Assembly (NCBI GenBank): GCA_009782085.1
Contig: WQUN01000055.1
Span: forward strand, 1-15,165
Length of the DNA: 15,165 bases
DNA from: Bacillota bacterium
Lineage (GTDB): Bacteria; Bacillota; Clostridia; Lachnospirales; WQUN01
Reading direction: 5' to 3'
Positions 14,092 to 15,165 of this stretch are shown here, in pieces. The notes under the pieces are model-generated. The model did no database searches, was not told the DNA's origin, and saw nothing but the letters and a program-made list of their open reading frames with translations. The position numbers and the translations under genes were made by a program. Positions within the stretch are counted from its first letter, which is position 1; each line of letters starts with the position of its first letter.

Positions 14092-15045
14092 TTGGTCAAA
14101 ATTGCCATAAAGCGATTGGGTAAAAACATCTGCAGGTACAAGGCAATGCTTTTAATGATGCTGCCAGTGACGGTTTTTGTAATAATAAATAATTACATGC
14201 CAATGTTCGGCGTGCTCATGGCGTTCAAAAAGCTGGACTACGGCAAGGGCTTGTTGAAAAGCCCCTTTGTCGGCCTCAGTTACTTCAGGTTCCTTTTTTC
14301 CAACGACGCAGCCTGGCGCATAACCAGGAATACGGTCGGGTTCAGCTTTGTTTTTATATTCGGCGGCTTGGTCATCGCGGTGCTGGTCGCGCTCCTTCTC
14401 AACGAGGTCAGAGGCAGGCTCGCCAAGAAATTCTATCAGACAATAATTATCATGCCCAATTTCCTGTCCATCGTCGTGGTAAGCTACATTGTCTACGCGA
14501 TTTTGGACCCGGCTCACGGCCTGATGAACAACTCCGTCCTGCCGGCTTTGGGGGCGGATAAGGTGGAGTGGTACTCTAAGCCGAATAACTGGGTCGCCAT
14601 ATTGCCGATCGTCAATTTCTGGATGACCGCGGGGGTCAGCTGCATCATCTATCTGGCCGGGATTACGGGGATAGACCCGGAATTATACGAGGCCGCGATC
14701 GTGGACGGGGCGTCGAAGCGGCAGCAGGTCAGGTTTGTAACTTTGCCGATGATAAGGCCCATCATGGTGATATCGCTTATTATGGCGATGGGCGGCCTGT
14801 TCAGATCGAATTTCGGCCTGTTTTATCAGGTTACAATGAATTCGCCGCTGCTCTACCCTGTCACGGACACGATCGATACATATGTATACCGCGCTTTGAC
14901 CGGCGGCGGGATGGCCTCGGCCTCGGTGGACTCCTTCGGCAGGGCGGCCGCCTCCGGGCTGTATCAATCGGTCGTGGGAGCGTTTTTGGTCGTCGCCGCG
15001 AATTACGTTATAAACATGATAGATCCGGAGTTGGCGCTGTTCTGA
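14092..15045 (+). CDS. LplB-type ABC sugar transporter permease
   Basis: Inner-membrane permease of a carbohydrate (CUT1) ABC importer, of the LplB/YteP type used for complex oligosaccharides such as aldouronates or pectin fragments. Six hydrophobic segments are visible, the first in LLMMLPVTVFVIINNYMPMF. The EAA loop that contacts the ATPase is YEAAIVDGASKRQQVRF (about 199-215), followed by TLPMIRP. TTG 14092 (317 residues) is chosen because the upstream ATG at 14068 overlaps a TATAAT, while GAGG (14080-14083) lies 8 nt before TTG; ATG 14068 would add eight residues (MPMVEGGG). It pairs with the next, partial gene. Substrate-binding protein and ATPase are not in the window. Base composition is less GC-rich than in neighbouring genes. 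Family is sure; substrate unknown. Confidence 0.88.
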   Translation: MVKIAIKRLGKNICRYKAMLLMMLPVTVFVIINNYMPMFGVLMAFKKLDYGKGLLKSPFVGLSYFRFLFSNDAAWRITRNTVGFSFVFIFGGLVIAVLVALLLNEVRGRLAKKFYQTIIIMPNFLSIVVVSYIVYAILDPAHGLMNNSVLPALGADKVEWYSKPNNWVAILPIVNFWMTAGVSCIIYLAGITGIDPELYEAAIVDGASKRQQVRFVTLPMIRPIMVISLIMAMGGLFRSNFGLFYQVTMNSPLLYPVTDTIDTYVYRALTGGGMASASVDSFGRAAASGLYQSVVGAFLVVAANYVINMIDPELALF

Positions 15046-15093
15046 TACTAATACTCATCCAACTCTAAATCCACTGTCGGGAGGCCGAACCGT

Positions 15094-15165
15094 ATGCGGG
15101 CTGAGACGCGGGCGAAAACGGCGGGCAGGGCCAAAAGGCGCGACCCTTACGCCGTATCGGCGGGC
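15094..15165 (+). CDS. start of a probable second ABC sugar permease (partial)
   Basis: Twenty-four codons run from ATG 15094 to the window end without a stop, preceded by GGAGG (15080-15084) with a 9-nt gap and 48 bp after the LplB-type gene. The visible product is a very basic, non-hydrophobic N-terminus (MRAETRAKTAGRAKRRDPYA...), as expected before the first membrane segment of the YtcP/LplC-type partner permease that normally follows LplB. The identity rests on position and charge only. Confidence 0.5.
   Translation, partial: MRAETRAKTAGRAKRRDPYAVSAG

Overview
The window looks like chromosomal DNA from a GC-rich member of the Bacillota, probably an uncultured Clostridia lineage. This is inferred from a type III glutamine synthetase, an LplB-type sugar permease, a DUF4860-type gene in the pilus cluster, strong purine-rich ribosome binding sites and frequent GTG/TTG starts. 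I see no rRNA, tRNA, CRISPR array, prophage or transposase gene. Genes are tightly packed, and the intergenic gaps carry many short palindromic, MITE-like repeats.

Layout. 1-501: no gene; two 98-bp palindromic repeat units in tandem, then a composite palindromic block (231-370), then two hairpins upstream of asnA. 502-3697: an ammonia-assimilation operon, asnA (aspartate-ammonia ligase) followed 16 bp later by glnN (type III glutamine synthetase), closed by an intrinsic terminator. 3832-8659: a type IV pilus-like operon in the order PilT-type ATPase, PilC-type platform protein, a short membrane-anchored pilin-like protein, a DUF4860-type protein, a classical prepilin with a G|FSLLE cleavage motif, and a last PilX-like membrane-anchored protein. 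No PilB extension ATPase, prepilin peptidase or PilM/N/O/Q gene lies in the window.

The operon is interrupted between pilC and the next gene by a partial duplication of the pilC 3' end and two palindromic elements inserted one after the other. A relative of the second element sits at the end of the operon (about 8661-8811). 8830-9393: a PAP2 membrane phosphatase gene starting just after that element. 9442-10695 (minus): proA of proline synthesis, without proB beside it. 10948-13986 (minus): a large GH106-like (alpha-L-rhamnosidase-type) glycoside hydrolase. It is divergent from 14092-15045 (plus), an LplB-type ABC sugar permease followed by the first codons of a probable partner permease (15094 to the window end). 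The last three genes look like one glycan-use locus: the permeases import an oligosaccharide and the hydrolase, which shows no signal peptide, would cut it in the cytoplasm.

The coding content is mostly recognisable. The least ordinary features are the repeat insertions, whose order can be reconstructed from their boundaries, the composite palindrome with complementary hairpin loops, and the poorly characterised small proteins of the pilus operon. I did not find a clearly new biological system.
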